The notes: generated from the sequence alone by a model not told the origin. A DNA stretch of 64,000 nucleotides from Paramacrobiotus metropolitanus (GCF_019649055.1 NW_026570350.1:124001-188000); one strand, 5' to 3'. Shown: positions 30,763-39,849, counted from the stretch's first letter. Program-made: numbers and translations.

Positions 30763-32079
30763 TCATTTTGCGCTAAGTCCTGTGACCTTTCGTTGCGCTT
30801 CATGACAAATCCGCCGTTCTGTCAGCTTTTGTATGGGGACTTTTTCTCCATAATTCGGCGGTTTATCCTGTGGCGGAGCATTACGTGAATAATTCCAGTC
30901 AGCAAGTGTCTTCTCATATTCCTCTGGATTGAATGCTGGGACTGGGTTCGGTGACCCTTGCGCTGGTTTCCCGGTAACCAACTCTTCTAGTCGCTTTCTT
31001 TCACATTGCGTTCGCAACTGTTGCATGTCCCAGTAGTCCTCTTGTGACATTTTCGCTTTCTGCTTTGCCTTCGGCGTTACGGGTATCCACATCCCGTGAT
31101 TGCCATTCGGTCTGTAGGCCACTTTTTGCCACTTTTCCTTCTGTTGCAGCGTTATTGCATCTACAAGTGAGTCATCGGAGTTTTGTGCCATTTCCTTATT
31201 CTTTTGCTGCGCTGTTCGCAGTGTCAAGTCTGTTTCTTGACCTTTTAACACGACGCTGTCGCCGTGACCTTTCGCATTCGCACTCGCTCCTTGACCTTTA
31301 ACTTGGGCTTTTCCAACAGAAGGTGACCTTTCATCATTACTAATGACGGTGATATTCTGCTTAATCCATTCTTGCCTTATTCGCTTCTCTTCTTCGTCTT
31401 CTGAACAATTCCAAAACTTTGGCTTTGGTTCCCCGTAACAATCGCATCTTGGCTCATTCGCCTTGTCGTTTACTGCCAAAAATTTCCGGGATTTCGCGTG
31501 TTGCTCATTTTCCTCTTGCGCAGTATCGTTCTGCGGTGGTGAATTTTGGTCTTTCGACTTGCCATTTATCTGTTTCCGGAACCATTCGTGGTGCATTTCC
31601 ACTTCTTCTGCGGTATCAGTTTGCGGTTTCTTTTGGTTTAACAGCGCTTGTCGAATCTTGGCATTACGTAATGCACGACGTTCAGCTAACACTTTCTCAC
31701 TGCAATACGGTGACCTTTCATTTTGCTGCACTTTTTGCAGTGTCGCGCTACCGTCACGACAATTTCCACTCGCAGTACCATTCTGCGGTGACCTTTGGTC
31801 CCGTTGCGCGCTTCCACTCGCAGTACCATTCTGCGGTGACCTTTTATCCACTTGAACATTTCCACTCGCAGTACCATTCTGCGGTGACCTTTCACCTTGT
31901 GACGGTATCCCTATAACCGTTCCATTTCCTTTTTGCGATGACGGCATCCATATAGCCGTTTCTCTTTGCTGTGGCGGCATCCATCTAGCCGTTTCTTGTG
32001 GTTGCGGCATCCATATAGCCGGTCCATTTTGCTTTTTCGCTAACGGCATCCATATAGCCGTTGCAGTGGTCACATTCAC
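30763..32079 (-). CDS. Repeat-rich ORF between gag and protease
   Basis: About 438 residues opening with tandem AIWMP(Q) repeats, coded by a ~30-bp unit with GGCATCCATATAGCCG on the plus strand. Copies of NGTASGN.Q.DQRSPQ follow, coded by a 48-bp unit carrying TGACCTTT. A charged stretch with Trp and Cys (CDCYGEPKPKFWNCSEDE) follows, then VKGQGASANAKGHGD, VVLKGQET and further KGQ/KGH patches, several of them at the octamer sites. It begins with GTG in frame and is out of frame with gag, so it is probably expressed by frameshift from gag. The function is unknown. Ten or more AAAGGTCA motifs are read in at least two frames. Confidence 0.5.
   Translation of the reverse strand: MNVTTATAIWMPLAKKQNGPAIWMPQPQETARWMPPQQRETAIWMPSSQKGNGTVIGIPSQGERSPQNGTASGNVQVDKRSPQNGTASGSAQRDQRSPQNGTASGNCRDGSATLQKVQQNERSPYCSEKVLAERRALRNAKIRQALLNQKKPQTDTAEEVEMHHEWFRKQINGKSKDQNSPPQNDTAQEENEQHAKSRKFLAVNDKANEPRCDCYGEPKPKFWNCSEDEEEKRIRQEWIKQNITVISNDERSPSVGKAQVKGQGASANAKGHGDSVVLKGQETDLTLRTAQQKNKEMAQNSDDSLVDAITLQQKEKWQKVAYRPNGNHGMWIPVTPKAKQKAKMSQEDYWDMQQLRTQCERKRLEELVTGKPAQGSPNPVPAFNPEEYEKTLADWNYSRNAPPQDKPPNYGEKVPIQKLTERRICHEAQRKVTGLSAK
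31764..31895 (-). repeat. 48-bp tandem repeat carrying the octamer
   Basis: Three to four units, near 31768, 31816 and 31864 with a further divergent one near 32080. Each reads CACTCGCAGTACCATTCTGC then GGTGACCTTT on the plus strand. The octamer is the most conserved part of each unit. Confidence 0.8.
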
Positions 32080-32159
32080 TGCAGTACCATTCTGCAGTGG
32101 TGACCTTTCCCTTTTATCCGGTGGTTTAGGGTCGGGTCGATCAGTAGGCTCACCGGTGC

Positions 32160-34157
32160 CTACTGATCTTGCCCGTTTCCCTGAACCGGCGCCCCGCCTT
32201 GTTGCGCGCCTTGCACATTTCCCTGCTGTTCATTCACCGGGCCGCCTCCGTTTGGCTGGCCACCACCCTGTTGGTAGTTTCCGCCTCCATTTCCACCGCC
32301 TCTGTAATTTCCGCGGCCATAGCCTCTGTTCCTTCCTCTGAAGCCGCCGCGGCCGAAGCCACCACGGCCGTAGCCGCCATTCTGGCCACCGCCATTTCCA
32401 TTTCCGTAGTTTCCGTTGCCCTGCTGGTTCTGAAAGTTTGCTTTCGCTTGATACCATTGCGTGATCAGGTCATATCCATTTGCGACCGCTTGGCGCCAAC
32501 CACCGAGCCCGCGCAGTCGTTGCCACTCGTTGAAGGCAAACAGGTTTGGGTTCTGTTCTGGTGGTATGTTAGCGAATTTGCACCCCTGTGTCTGATGATT
32601 GCCGTACATACAGTACTGGCACATCTGAACGTTGTTCGCCACCCATCCGTCAATCATTTGGAACTTGAATTCGGTTCGTGACCCTTGATTTTGCTGATTA
32701 TTGTTCTGGTTTCCTCTGTTTGGCTGAAAGTTGCCTTGCCCTTGACCTTGATTCTGAAAGTTTCCTTGGCCTCCATTCCAGTTTCCATTTCCATATCCAT
32801 TTCCACCGAAATTTCCATTACCCCCACCTTGTTGTGGTAACCCGACATTCATAGGAGCCATTATCTGTGGTGCCGGTGGAGCCGCATTCTGAGGTGCCGG
32901 TCTCACTTGAGCCGCCGCTTGTATCGCCGCTACCATCGCATAAGTTATCGGCTGCCCCGTCTGACTGTCGATAAAGGTCACCTTTTCCGTGACCTCTCTG
33001 ACCGGAGTCTCTGCGCGGTATTCGACTGGTTGCTGGGGTGGTGCAGCTACCATTCTCTGTTGCGGTACATTTTCGACTTGGCCTTGGCGGATGGTCACGT
33101 ATTCTTGATTACGTTGACCTTTAGGCGCCTTATATTTCTCTTCACCAGTGGCCCAATGTCTGAAGAAATCTTTCACGTCTGTTGGCGTCTTGCACTTTTG
33201 TATGCGCAGGGCTTTGTAGAGTTCGTTGTCCCCTCTACATCCTTCAATCAGGAAACCCACTGCTTGTTTCTCTGTGATAATCCGTTTTGCTTTGAATCGC
33301 ATCATCGCCTGGTAATACTGATCAAGCGATTCCTTTCCGAGTTCGAATTTTCTTGCATAGGCTTCACGTAAGCCTAAGACTTCTTCGTCTCTATCGCCAT
33401 ATTCATCCTTAAATTTATCCATCCATTCAGTTATTGAGTATTCGATTCTGTCTTCTGCTGCGATGTCCTTTTCACCTTCGAACCAAGTTTTGGCAGGACC
33501 TTTCACCGCGCTAGCAATCTCAATCATAATTTGGTCGTCCGTTAGCTGGTAGGTTCTTTGGGTTTCCTTTACTAGTCGTGTCCAGCCGCTCACTGTGTCA
33601 CGACTGCCGTCAAAGGTCATGAGTGGTGTTTTCCGGGCCATCGAGTTGAGTGCTTTTGTCAATTGCACCGCTGTATTTTCTGCCCTCTGGTCTTCGTCCT
33701 CTTCGCTACTTGCATCATCACTTTGGTTTCGTTTCGCTTTTCCATAACGGGATTTCCTTGGACGCTCCTGCCGGCTGGAGGGTCTGTCCCGTCGCCCTTC
33801 ATCGATGAACACGTTTGTTTCAAAATGCGAGGGAAATTGTGAAGGGTCACCTCGACTCATATGCGGGTTACTTTCCGAAGGTGGCTCTTTGTCTTCTTTG
33901 CCCTTTTCTCCTTCTCTTTCATTTTTAACACTCCCCTTACCGGTGCCGGTTCGTAGCGGCATCTCAAAGTGGAAGCTTTTACCCGTGCCCGTTTCGTGCG
34001 CCTTGCTGTAACTGGGCGGGGGCGACTCCACTGTTGAAGTCCTGACTCCATATTGCAGAAGCTGTTCATCTTTGTGCTTATTAGACATAACAAGCGCCTT
34101 ATTCTCATCCTCAAGGCGACGGACTTTCAACTGGACTTCCTCTTTCTCCGTTTTCAA
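32160..34157 (-). CDS. gag: Gag of the giant element
   Basis: About 665 residues. Residues ~150-330 match the retrotransposon gag/capsid pattern (MTFDGSRDTVSGWTRLVKE, AKTWFEG, LGLREAYARKFE.GKESLDQY, FLIEGCRGDNELYKAL). Residues ~330-430 are a Pro/Gln/Ala linker. A zinc knuckle CQYCMYGNHQTQGC (C-x2-C-x4-H-x4-C) lies at ~512-525. The C-terminal ~90 residues are Gly/Asn-rich with RGG repeats (GRGGFGRGGFRGRNRGYGRG), an RNA-binding tail that supplies or replaces extra knuckles. The frame continues from the upstream coiled-coil ORF across one TAG (34170-34172), so gag proper may be preceded by a coiled-coil fusion. It ends in TAG at 32160, after which pol-side ORFs are in another frame. Confidence 0.9.
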   Translation of the reverse strand: MKTEKEEVQLKVRRLEDENKALVMSNKHKDEQLLQYGVRTSTVESPPPSYSKAHETGTGKSFHFEMPLRTGTGKGSVKNEREGEKGKEDKEPPSESNPHMSRGDPSQFPSHFETNVFIDEGRRDRPSSRQERPRKSRYGKAKRNQSDDASSEEDEDQRAENTAVQLTKALNSMARKTPLMTFDGSRDTVSGWTRLVKETQRTYQLTDDQIMIEIASAVKGPAKTWFEGEKDIAAEDRIEYSITEWMDKFKDEYGDRDEEVLGLREAYARKFELGKESLDQYYQAMMRFKAKRIITEKQAVGFLIEGCRGDNELYKALRIQKCKTPTDVKDFFRHWATGEEKYKAPKGQRNQEYVTIRQGQVENVPQQRMVAAPPQQPVEYRAETPVREVTEKVTFIDSQTGQPITYAMVAAIQAAAQVRPAPQNAAPPAPQIMAPMNVGLPQQGGGNGNFGGNGYGNGNWNGGQGNFQNQGQGQGNFQPNRGNQNNNQQNQGSRTEFKFQMIDGWVANNVQMCQYCMYGNHQTQGCKFANIPPEQNPNLFAFNEWQRLRGLGGWRQAVANGYDLITQWYQAKANFQNQQGNGNYGNGNGGGQNGGYGRGGFGRGGFRGRNRGYGRGNYRGGGNGGGNYQQGGGQPNGGGPVNEQQGNVQGAQQGGAPVQGNGQDQ

Positions 34158-34169
34158 GTTCTGATTCTC

Positions 34170-35918
34170 CTACTTGACCTTTAACATATGTTGGTGGAGT
34201 TGGAAAGTCTTCTCCTGAATGACCTTTTCAGTGTCATTCTCCACCTTTTTAATGTGTTCCGCCAACTGGGTCACATCCCTTTCCAGCTTTGTGTATTCCT
34301 CGACTGCTGCTTTTAGTTGGTTTTTCGTCTGGGTGACCTCATCTTCTCTTGTCATCACCGTTTGGGTCATATCAATCAGCTCCGTGTTGAGCTTGATAAT
34401 CTCCTGCGTCTTCTGGTGGACTGATTGTTGCCACTCCTTATCTTTCAATTCAAGTACCGTGACCTTTTCGTCCAAAAGGTGTGCCTCATGTTCCCACCTC
34501 ATGCCTTGCTCGGCAATTGTCTTAGCAGTCTTTTTCAACTCGGTATTCTCTTCGGTGACCTTTCGAACATCTTCTTTCAACGACTTGTTCTCTTCCATCA
34601 CCTGCTTAATTTCATTCTTCAGCCTCACACCTTCAGTGGCTGTGAGCTCCCTCAGGTCCTTAGCCACTTTGACAGCGTCATCGGCTCTCTTCTGATGATT
34701 TTGTGATTCTTTCTGAAGGGTTCCAATGTTCTCGTCCCGTAACTTCAATTCATTTCTCAACTTAAACACTTCGTTGGTGTTTGTCAGCAATCGTTGGGTC
34801 ACGTCGACAAGTTTGGCCGCGTATTCGTCTCGCTTGGCTTCCGCTTCGGTGACCTTAAGTTTAAGTGAGTCGCATTCGTCTTTCAATTCGGCTAAGTGCC
34901 GTGACCTTTCCGCTGTTTCTTCTGACATGCTCTCGTTAAGTTCACTGACCGCAAGATGACCTTCCATTTCTCTGTCATCAACCATTTTCAAGTACTCTTC
35001 AGCCAGTTCCCTTTGCTTTTCGTACTTCACTTTCCCTTCCTCTGCTGTGCTCTCCAAGTAACCCCGTTGTTGTTCCAACTCAAACAACCGGGTTTCAAGC
35101 GATGTCAACCTCTCTTGATATTCCTGTTTTCGTCTCGCCGTCTGGTCTTCCTTGTTATGGAGTTCATCTTCCAAATCCTTCACGCGCCTCCTCAGAGTTG
35201 ACGTGGGGCTATTCGGCGACGGCGGTCTTACATTGATGACCTTTCCCGTCTGTGTCCGTTCGATGAGATGTTCCGGTATATCCTTGAAAGGTGTCATTCC
35301 TTGAGCACGGTCAGCAAGTCTCATCGCCGATTGGAAGGACATATTCATCGTCGCTTCGTCATCGGTGAAGTACGATTCATTAGATTCATCTGAGACCATT
35401 GGAGTTGCCCAAAGGTCATCTTCTGCCGCCTTGTCATTCAGTGAAAGGTCACTCAATCCCAATTCAACCAATTCCTCTTCCGTGGCCTTTGTCTTGTTCA
35501 TTTCCACTTGAGCCAGGTTCACATTTGTATCCTGCTCATTCATTCCGCCAGTGGTGGCATCCAACTGTGATGTACCAACTGGTTCCGCTCCCCTTTCTGT
35601 GGGTTTTTCCTCCCCTGTGACCTTTGTCTGGTTCATCGGTTGACTTCCCGCCGCAGATGCGGGAGTATCCTTTCCGTCACCGCTGGAGCTCTCCTCATTC
35701 TGTGTAGCTCCAAGCGCCACTTGGTATGTGCTATCACTGCCTTTGCTGTCTTTTCTTGCAAAGGTCACAGCCGCTCGGGTCTGTCTATCATGTCCGACTG
35801 GACGCGCGAGCGACTTGTATTCCTTCTTATATGGATCAACTGCGCTTTGTTGTGATCCTCGGGAGCTCCTGCTTCCCTGACTGCTGGTAGATGTCGGTTC
35901 TTCTTGTTCTTTGTCCAT
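34170..35918 (-). CDS. Coiled-coil N-terminal ORF of the giant element
   Basis: 582 residues from ATG 35918. Residues 1-230 are Ser/Thr/Glu-rich and disordered with KVT/KAT patches. Residues ~232-580 are an almost unbroken coiled coil (LRRRVKDLEDELHNKEDQ, RLTSLETRLFELEQQRGYLE, LKNEIKQVMEENKSLKE). A TAG ends the frame, but the same frame resumes at once and the coil continues for ~30 residues into gag. This suggests either stop readthrough or a single nonsense change. A coiled-coil N-terminal extension of gag would oligomerise the capsid. Confidence 0.75.
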   Translation of the reverse strand: MDKEQEEPTSTSSQGSRSSRGSQQSAVDPYKKEYKSLARPVGHDRQTRAAVTFARKDSKGSDSTYQVALGATQNEESSSGDGKDTPASAAGSQPMNQTKVTGEEKPTERGAEPVGTSQLDATTGGMNEQDTNVNLAQVEMNKTKATEEELVELGLSDLSLNDKAAEDDLWATPMVSDESNESYFTDDEATMNMSFQSAMRLADRAQGMTPFKDIPEHLIERTQTGKVINVRPPSPNSPTSTLRRRVKDLEDELHNKEDQTARRKQEYQERLTSLETRLFELEQQRGYLESTAEEGKVKYEKQRELAEEYLKMVDDREMEGHLAVSELNESMSEETAERSRHLAELKDECDSLKLKVTEAEAKRDEYAAKLVDVTQRLLTNTNEVFKLRNELKLRDENIGTLQKESQNHQKRADDAVKVAKDLRELTATEGVRLKNEIKQVMEENKSLKEDVRKVTEENTELKKTAKTIAEQGMRWEHEAHLLDEKVTVLELKDKEWQQSVHQKTQEIIKLNTELIDMTQTVMTREDEVTQTKNQLKAAVEEYTKLERDVTQLAEHIKKVENDTEKVIQEKTFQLHQHMLKVK

Positions 35919-35993
35919 GTTGATCGGATAACTTGGACGCTCCTGTCAATTGTTCTCACACACACGTTATTGTATGGTTTATTCAATTTCCCT

Positions 35994-36626
35994 AAAGGTC
36001 ACTTTGTACCTCCGAAATTTTTCTAAGTCCTTATTAAAGGTCACTTTTCGACTGAAAAATTTCGACCAAGTCCCGTTTAAAGGTCACTTTTTCGGTAAAA
36101 AGTTCGAGAGGTTTGCCCTAAAAGGTCACTTTCGGACAAAACTTCGAGACCGTTTTTTACAGTTTGAAACACGTTAGCAAATGAAATCCTACAGCTGCTG
36201 ATATCGCTGTATCACTATTCACTTCAATTTCGCTTTGATAAAGGTCACCTTTCGTCAGTTTCAGATCACAAAGGTCACTTAAATAAGTCACTTAGGACAA
36301 TTCCAACTTTTTTAGTAAAGGTCACTTTTCAGGTCAAAAGTCCTGTTCTGGTCTCAAAGGTCACTTCCTGACTCAATTCAACTCAGAAGGTCACTTTCCA
36401 ACTCAGTTTCAAGTTAAAGGTCAGTTTCCAGCTCAATTATATCAAAGTCACTTTCTAACTCGACTGTGGTCAAAGGTCACTTTTCCTTTGTCTGAACTCA
36501 AAAGGTCACTTCTCAACTCGATTCAAGTTAAAAGGTCACTTTCCAGCTCAATTTAATCAAAGGTCACTTTTCCTTTGTCTCAACTCAAAAGGTCACTTCT
36601 CAACTCAATTCAAGTTAAAAGGTCAC
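35994..36626 (-). repeat. Tandem AAAGGTCAC array in the 5' leader
   Basis: Plus-strand AAAGGTCAC starts at 35994, 36036, 36079, 36121, 36240, 36270, 36317, 36356, 36386 (GAAGGTCAC), 36416 (AAAGGTCAG), 36444 (one base missing), 36472, 36501, 36531, 36559, 36588 and 36618. The first four are 42-43 bp apart and the last ones 28-30 bp apart. Units share AACTCAATTCAAGTTA flanks, so this is also a minisatellite. It lies in the leader between the 5' LTR and the first ORF, with the octamer on the strand opposite to that in the ORFs. Confidence 0.95.
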
Positions 36627-36649
36627 TTTCCCGCTCAATTATCTCATCT

Positions 36650-37515
36650 CAAATCAAATTTCCCATTACGACTCGAGTTCAACGGAAAATCCCCATCCGG
36701 GTTGTTTACTTCATTCCTATTGGTCAGCTAGCGCAAATCATTCAGTTCAAATTTCAACCAATCACAGCTCAGATAACTGACCAATCACGTTGCTCCTCTA
36801 AAATTTTATATCTGCCTGACGTCACGGTCAACGGCCAGACATGCGCGCCGTGTGCAAAACTCCGCCTATTTTTACGCTCAGCTCAGAACGGACCAATAAA
36901 AATTGCCAATTTTACTAACTAGCCAATCTCGTAATTATTAACGGTTTTCTACCTGTTAACCGTCCGTCCGTTCCGCGTTCCACGGGGAGATGATCCAAAT
37001 GATCCAGATTCTTCTCCACACTCCGCTCCCGCGCTGCCGCCGGTTTTACCGTAACGGTTGTGCCGCACGCTTTTGGTCGGTTACTGTGCCGGCTGACTGC
37101 CGTAGCAACAGTAGTGGCGCTCTACTCCAGTTTGGAGGAGTCTGATCTGTTCTTGTCCCGTGCGCCCCTTTTGGCGCTTCGCCGCTTGTGGCCCACGGCT
37201 TAGGCTTCGCTGAAGCCTTGCCGAGTAACAGTGACACCAGCACGGGTCTTCGCTGAAGACTCCGTACCGAGGAACACTGCCGACTGAAATCTTGTACTCT
37301 TGCACAGCTAAGGAAACAGCACAGGTCTTCGCTGAAGACACTGTACCGAAAACCGAAGCTGGAAGTTCGCGTCCGATGAAGGAATTGCACCGCTTGTGGT
37401 GTGCGCTTTGCTGTCGCACCGACCTGTGCCTTACTGGTCACAGAAACACGTCCGATAACAGGCCAACTTTGCCTGACAAATTCAAATCAGAGAACCGCTG
37501 TCGGCTCTGCTACCA
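36650..37515 (-). other. 5' leader of the giant element
   Basis: Noncoding sequence between the 5' LTR and the octamer array. It contains three CCAATCA or ATTGGTC elements near 36720-36785. Three short perfect hairpins with loop GCT lie at 37203-37217, 37246-37260 and 37325-37339 (arms GTCTTC/GAAGAC or GGCTTC/GAAGCC). A GCCGGCTGACTGCCGTAGCAAC cassette also present near 14575 lies here too. Repeated stem-loops in a leader are what dimerisation or packaging signals look like; that role is inferred. Confidence 0.6.
37505..37515 (-). promoter_or_regulatory. Primer-binding site, initiator tRNA-Met
   Basis: The element strand reads TGGTAGCAGAG directly after the 5' LTR. This is complementary to the 3' end (CTCTGCTACCA) of animal initiator tRNA-Met as known from human and other metazoa, an 11-base match. 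It fixes the inner edge of the LTR at 37516 and the minus-strand orientation. Confidence 0.75.
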
Positions 37516-37873
37516 TCTAAAGCTAGATCCAGAATAGATCCAGGAACAGAGACAGAAACAGAATCTATCCTGCGGAGTGAGCTATGCAGTATGGATAGCG
37601 AACTACGCGGAAACACGAAACGTCGCACTGCTAATAGCTGACTTTTAATATTGAAAGTCTGGAGAACAGAAAATCAACAACTGATCGGCGCAGCTCGATC
37701 GTAAAACGTAGAGCCAATTCAACAGCGTGCAGCGCTGTGCAGCACGTGCTATGCCGCGCCCACTATCAGAACGCAAGCCAATCACAAGAGACACAACACA
37801 GACACGTAGTCCAAAGGCGTAGCGCCACAGGCGTAGCGCCACTGACGTGAACGCTAGTGATCCCGGTCTCACA
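37516..37873 (-). repeat. 5' LTR
   Basis: A 358-bp copy of the LTR, starting TGTGAGACCGGGATCACTAG on the element strand. It carries a TATA-like TATTAAAA at 37650-37643, CCAAT-type motifs and a duplicated GGCGTAGCGCC. It differs from the 3' LTR at many positions (roughly 15-20% by eye) and in several small indels. Confidence 0.8.
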
Positions 37874-39840
37874 CCGGCATACATCCCGTATTTAAAAGTG
37901 TGTCGAATGTGCGGTATTGTGCCTGTTTTCCTAAGGAGTCAAGACAGGAAAAGATAGCAAAGCGCTTGTAGACATTTTTTGGAAAACGTAACACATCTGA
38001 ATTCGTTCCCTGCGAAATACGAATACGGTGCATAGCTAACAAGGGTCCGTCTTATCAACTGTACACATACGCTTTTGCAGATGACTATTGGCACCAGTAA
38101 AGATCCGTACCAACGGTGCATATTAATGCACCACTGGTGCATGCACCGTATGTTTTGTGCACCATGAACCTAACCACTACTTACCTCACAATTGTCAGTT
38201 ATTGTATAGTATCTACCGTCGGCCCTTCGCCGCTTGCTACTCTGCCCATATATGCCCTTTATATTATGGTGCATGTTTATGTACATTATGGTGCATATTT
38301 TTGTGCACCACTGGTACTTGCATAATTGCATTTACAAGTATTTACGGTTCATTAAATTTTTTCAGGTTGTTTATCGACATCGAGAAAATTCACGTCGTGT
38401 TCGAGCACTGGGGCATAATAAGGATATAACTTTGCATTACTAAAACTCTGACCCATCAACCAATTTAAAATTTTAAAGCCTTAGTTCAATAACTTCCATT
38501 GTTTTACACTCAACCGCAGTCGTACACGTGGGGTTTGGGGCAGCAGCATACTAAGTATTTCAGAGTACAGTGGCGCCATTAACTTCGGTTAGTATCATAG
38601 TACAGAAATTTCTGTACAGTCTATTTCCTGTTTTTCAGCGAATTTTTTTTATTTGTGATTACACAGACTGTTTGCACTGCAGTCATACTGATTCACATGC
38701 TGCTTTTCTTAGATAGTTAGTGTATTTATTAAACTGTTATTAATAGATTCATAGTTAACTACAGTACTGATTTGAACCAGAATGCGCATTATTGAGCAGT
38801 ACAGTACTCATGCAACCATAAAGCCCATACTTACTATTATAAAAACTTAGTCAGTACTTTTACTGACAATAATGATTTCGCATGCTTCTTTAACAGTCGC
38901 TTGGAGACAGTTTGTGCTTAGTCAATTTTCGTCGCGATGAGTTAACAAACTGTGAGTTAGTAAAAGGATGAGTATGAGTTGCTGTATGTTTATGCAACAA
39001 CAGCAACAACACCAACAAACCGTGATTTAGTAAAAGGGTTGTAAGACAACCATGAGTACTACGGGTAGCAGTACTACTGTAAAACAAATGTGGTGCTAAA
39101 TATCTGCTAATGCCATACTTGCACTGCGTGTTATACACAAATTAATACTGGGCCAAGGTGCATACTGTATAATTTGCAGCAGCGCCTTGTAAGTCAACTT
39201 GAAAGCCGTCGGCATTACCTCGTAAATCGACTGATTTGTGGTGCGAACGATGGCGAAAGCACTTTACAGTAAGTACTTACGCTGCTTACGCACTACAAAT
39301 ATTGTAGTATTTATTTCAAACTAAAATAATACAGTACTACCAAAACATTTTCAAGGTGATCTTCCCGAACATCGCCGAACATCACGAAACAGGCGAACAA
39401 TATATGGGGCATTTGCACAAGAACTGCACTGCTACAAAGTACTGCAGTACTTTATAATCTTCCAGTACCATCACACTACAACTAAAACAATTTCTTTCAA
39501 AAAAAATTAAGGTAGGAAGTAGTTCTATACCTGAAAAATGTGTAAGCGAGGTAAAATCAGCTCGAGAAAAGTCTACCTTAATTACAGTATTTCTATTCGG
39601 TTTCGTTGTGTGTCTTTTTTATCAAGGATTAACTCTACTAATGAATCGCACATTTATTCAGTACTAACTCGAATCCGATTGTTTACGGTAACCATTAAAA
39701 GCTATTACTTAGCTGCAAAGCATTACTTATAGTATTTTTAAAGCGTAGCAGCACTTTGCTTTATTCAGCACTGCAGTACCTTATTACTGCTACGGCAGTA
39801 ATACAGCACTGTATTACTGCTATGGCAGTAATTCACTATC
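37874..39840. other. Intergenic with GTGCAT repeats
   Basis: No gene seen. Repeated ATGGTGCAT / ACTGGTGCATGCACC motifs lie around 38115-38320, similar to a patch near 42410-42470. From 38.5 kb on, AGTACT-rich AT sequence leads into the satellite, with an isolated diverged satellite fragment near 39350-39410. Confidence 0.45.
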
Positions 39841-39849
39841 AGTACTTTA

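Larger units (their letters stand above)
13038..37873 (-). mobile_element. Giant (~24.8 kb) Ty3/gypsy LTR retrotransposon
   Basis: It is bounded by related LTRs (13038-13390 and 37516-37873) in direct orientation. A primer-binding site follows the 5' LTR on the minus strand. In transcription order it carries a coiled-coil ORF, gag with a CCHC knuckle, aspartic protease, RT, RNase H, integrase and then about 8 kb of additional ORFs. The protease-RT-RNaseH-integrase order identifies Ty3/gypsy. Most gypsy elements are 5-10 kb; this size is matched only by exceptional cases such as plant Ogre or planarian Burro. Several frames are interrupted by single stops or one-base shifts. No clear target-site duplication is seen (GCTCA on the left, CCGGC on the right) and the LTRs differ at roughly 15-20% of sites. 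It is thus an old copy, a recombinant, or affected by assembly error. The AAAGGTCA octamer is spread throughout. Confidence 0.88.

Noticed and set aside
31686-31895. KGHRRMVLRVE repeat frame as a separate protein
   Set aside because: An alternative-frame reading of the 48-bp repeat within the main repeat-rich ORF.
25898-34172. Reassignment of TAG as a sense codon
   Set aside because: The F-box gene, gag and several other frames end naturally at TAG, so the code is standard; the interruptions are local.
38110-38330. GTGCAT-rich patch as a CRISPR or regulatory array
   Set aside because: Irregular spacing, no conserved repeat-spacer structure and eukaryotic context; simple low-complexity sequence.
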